A stretch of DNA of 5,663 nt. Origin: an uncultured Corynebacterium sp. GTDB lineage: Bacteria > Actinomycetota > Actinomycetes > Mycobacteriales > Mycobacteriaceae. The position numbers and the translations under genes were made by a program. Of this stretch, positions 4,536 to 5,663 are shown in pieces. Positions within the stretch are counted from its first letter, which is position 1; every line of letters starts with the position of its first letter. The notes beneath the pieces were generated by a model. It saw only the letters and a list, made by a program, of their open reading frames with translations, did no database searches and had not been told where the DNA came from. The stretch is from NCBI GenBank assembly GCA_915275065.1, contig CAJZGD010000171.1:1-5663 (forward strand). Direction: 5' to 3'.

Positions 4536-5066
4536 ATGACCGAATCACGGGATTCAGTCGCATATGCGTTTGAACGTATGCGTCAAGAAGCTTTACGACG
4601 AGGCACCGCGCCCAAAATTCGCCGACCTAGACGGCCGGTCCGGCGCTTGCGGGCGTCGACAAGCAAGGGGCAACCGACCGGGCTGGACGGGCGGGCGATC
4701 CCCAGGCCGGACCGCAATCTTGAGGGAATATCCACGCTGGTAGAGCAGGAAATCACCGCGCGCGGCTGGCGTACCAAACTGGCCGGCGGGTGGATTCATT
4801 CGCATTGGTCGCTGCTCGTCGGCGACCGCATCGCGGGGCACACCAAGGTGGAGAAATTCGCTGACAAAAAGTTGTATATCAGCTGCGATTCGACCGCTTG
4901 GGCATCGAATCTTCGCACCATGCAGCAAAATATTCTCCGCACCATCGAGGAAAAAGTGGGGCCTAACATCGTGACGGAATTGCGTATCTCCGGTCCCAAG
5001 CCCCCCAGCTGGCGGTATGGGCCGCTGCACGTCAAGGGCCGCGGACCCCGCGATACCTACGGCTAA
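4536..5066 (+). CDS. dciA: DciA-type replicative helicase loader/activator (DUF721)
   Basis: The 176-residue protein matches the actinobacterial DUF721 protein encoded between recF and gyrB (in mycobacteria the fourth gene of the chromosome), known as DciA. DciA binds the DnaB helicase and is needed for replication initiation in bacteria that lack the phage-derived loaders DnaC and DnaI. Seen here: a basic, probably disordered N-terminal arm (KIRRPRRPVRRLR at 27-39) and a linker to about residue 62. A KH-like DUF721 domain follows at about 63-152, with W78, W86, W91 before VGDRIAGHT at 95-103, then LYISCDSTAW at 113-122. The invariant actinobacterial tail PSWRYGPLHVKGRGPRDTYG is at 157-176. 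The basic arm is likely to contact DNA. It lies 9 nt after recF and belongs to the dnaN-recF transcription unit. The DUF721 and tail assignments are firm; the helicase role is inferred from characterised homologues. Confidence 0.92.
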   Translation: MTESRDSVAYAFERMRQEALRRGTAPKIRRPRRPVRRLRASTSKGQPTGLDGRAIPRPDRNLEGISTLVEQEITARGWRTKLAGGWIHSHWSLLVGDRIAGHTKVEKFADKKLYISCDSTAWASNLRTMQQNILRTIEEKVGPNIVTELRISGPKPPSWRYGPLHVKGRGPRDTYG

Positions 5067-5109
5067 GCCCGAGAACTAAGCTAACTTGCCCTACGGCGCG
5101 AGCAATGTC

Positions 5110-5140
5110 TTACCATGTAGGTCCCTAGGCAGTGTAGAAT
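5110..5140 (+). promoter_or_regulatory. Possible gyrB promoter
   Basis: TAGAAT (5135-5140) is a good -10 candidate, 44 nt before the gyrB start. TTACCA (5110-5115) is a weak -35 with a 19-bp spacer, slightly long. The 118-nt gap after dciA has no convincing terminator, so gyrB may be read both from here and from the dnaN unit. Confidence 0.35.
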
Positions 5141-5167
5141 AGAACGGTCTAAATGCTATTAAAATTC

Positions 5168-5174
5168 AAAGGAG
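5168..5174 (+). promoter_or_regulatory. RBS of gyrB
   Basis: AAAGGAG lies 10 nt before GTG 5185. It selects this GTG, whose translation begins with the expected M-A-T-A-E-H-E-Y-G-A-S-S-I-T. Confidence 0.7.
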
Positions 5175-5184
5175 TGCTAGTTAC

Positions 5185-5663
5185 GTGGCTACCGCTGAAC
5201 ACGAATATGGCGCCTCATCAATCACCATCCTTGAGGGACTAGAGGCTGTTCGTAAGCGTCCCGGCATGTACATCGGTTCCACCAACGAGCGTGGCCTACA
5301 CCACTTGGTGTGGGAGGTTGTGGATAACTCGGTGGATGAAGCAATGGCCGGCTACGCCGACAAAGTCGAGGTGACCATTCTTGCTGATGGCGGTATCGAA
5401 GTCATTGATAACGGCCGTGGCATTCCCGTGGAAATGCACCCCTCCGGTGCTCCCACCGTCCAAGTTGTTATGACCCAGCTGCACGCCGGCGGCAAATTCG
5501 ACTCCGAATCCTATGCCGTGTCCGGTGGCCTCCATGGCGTGGGGATTTCCGTGGTGAACGCCCTCTCCACCCGGGTCGAAGCCGACATTAAACGTGACGG
5601 CAAACACTGGTACCAGAACTTTACCAATGCTATTCCTGAAGAACTAGTGGCAGGTGGGCCCGC
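5185..5663 (+). CDS. gyrB: DNA gyrase subunit B, N-terminal part (3'-truncated by window edge)
   Basis: This encodes the ATPase subunit of gyrase, which with GyrA introduces negative supercoils and removes positive ones ahead of forks. The first 159 residues are present, all within the GHKL ATPase domain. Seen: LEAVRKRPGMYIGST at 19-33; EVVDNSVDEA at 44-53, with E44 as the catalytic glutamate and N48 as the Mg-binding asparagine; DNGRGIP at 75-81, with D75 contacting adenine; and the ATP lid GGLHGVG at 114-120. The start is GTG with a good ribosome binding site. The transducer, TOPRIM and C-terminal regions lie beyond the right edge. This ATP pocket is the aminocoumarin target. A perfect DnaA box falls inside the codons for V-V-D-N. 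Confidence 0.97.
   Translation, partial: MATAEHEYGASSITILEGLEAVRKRPGMYIGSTNERGLHHLVWEVVDNSVDEAMAGYADKVEVTILADGGIEVIDNGRGIPVEMHPSGAPTVQVVMTQLHAGGKFDSESYAVSGGLHGVGISVVNALSTRVEADIKRDGKHWYQNFTNAIPEELVAGGP
5319..5327 (-). other. DnaA box sequence inside gyrB
   Basis: TGTGGATAA is an exact match formed by the codons of the conserved VVDN of the ATPase site (residues 45-48). The protein constraint alone can explain it, so DnaA binding is uncertain. Confidence 0.3.

Overview
The window is the replication-origin locus of a high-GC Gram-positive bacterium, most likely a Corynebacterium. This rests on the gene order dnaN - recF - dciA (DUF721) - gyrB, the actinobacterial C-terminal signature of DciA, the wording of the DnaN and GyrB N-termini, and the clean TTATCCACA form of the DnaA boxes. 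dnaA is not in the window; by synteny I expect it to the left. The species cannot be decided from the sequence alone.

Layout. 1-784: three consecutive rightward genes for small secreted proteins (the first cut by the window edge). They share a near-identical signal peptide in genes 1 and 3, and a C-terminal two-cysteine motif in genes 2 and 3. I recognise none of them as a named family. 785-2176: about 1.4 kb without a credible gene. It opens with two terminator-like hairpins (803-838, 938-973) and then carries a chromosomal origin. I count 18 perfect TTATCCACA/TGTGGATAA boxes between 493 and 1908, 11 of them packed into 1634-1908, and a 19th inside gyrB. The cluster has two modules in which left-pointing boxes face right-pointing boxes. 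It ends in two abutting degenerate boxes, a short GC-rich spacer and a bottom-strand 3'-GAT-AAT-GAT-GAT-5' run, which fits the DnaA-trio / basal origin unwinding arrangement known from Bacillus subtilis. Three exact TTCGCCGC repeats at a 19-bp period lie between that element and dnaN.

2177-5066: dnaN, recF and dciA are tightly spaced (10-nt and 9-nt gaps) and probably co-transcribed. gyrB starts at 5185 behind a 118-nt gap holding a possible promoter of its own, and runs off the right edge.

How it fits together: DnaA would bind the box array and open the duplex at the trio side. DciA assists loading or activation of the DnaB helicase, DnaN clamps the polymerase, RecF supports gap repair at stalled forks, and GyrB with GyrA (not in the window) removes positive supercoils. 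The secreted-protein cluster is unrelated by function and is the accessory part of the locus.
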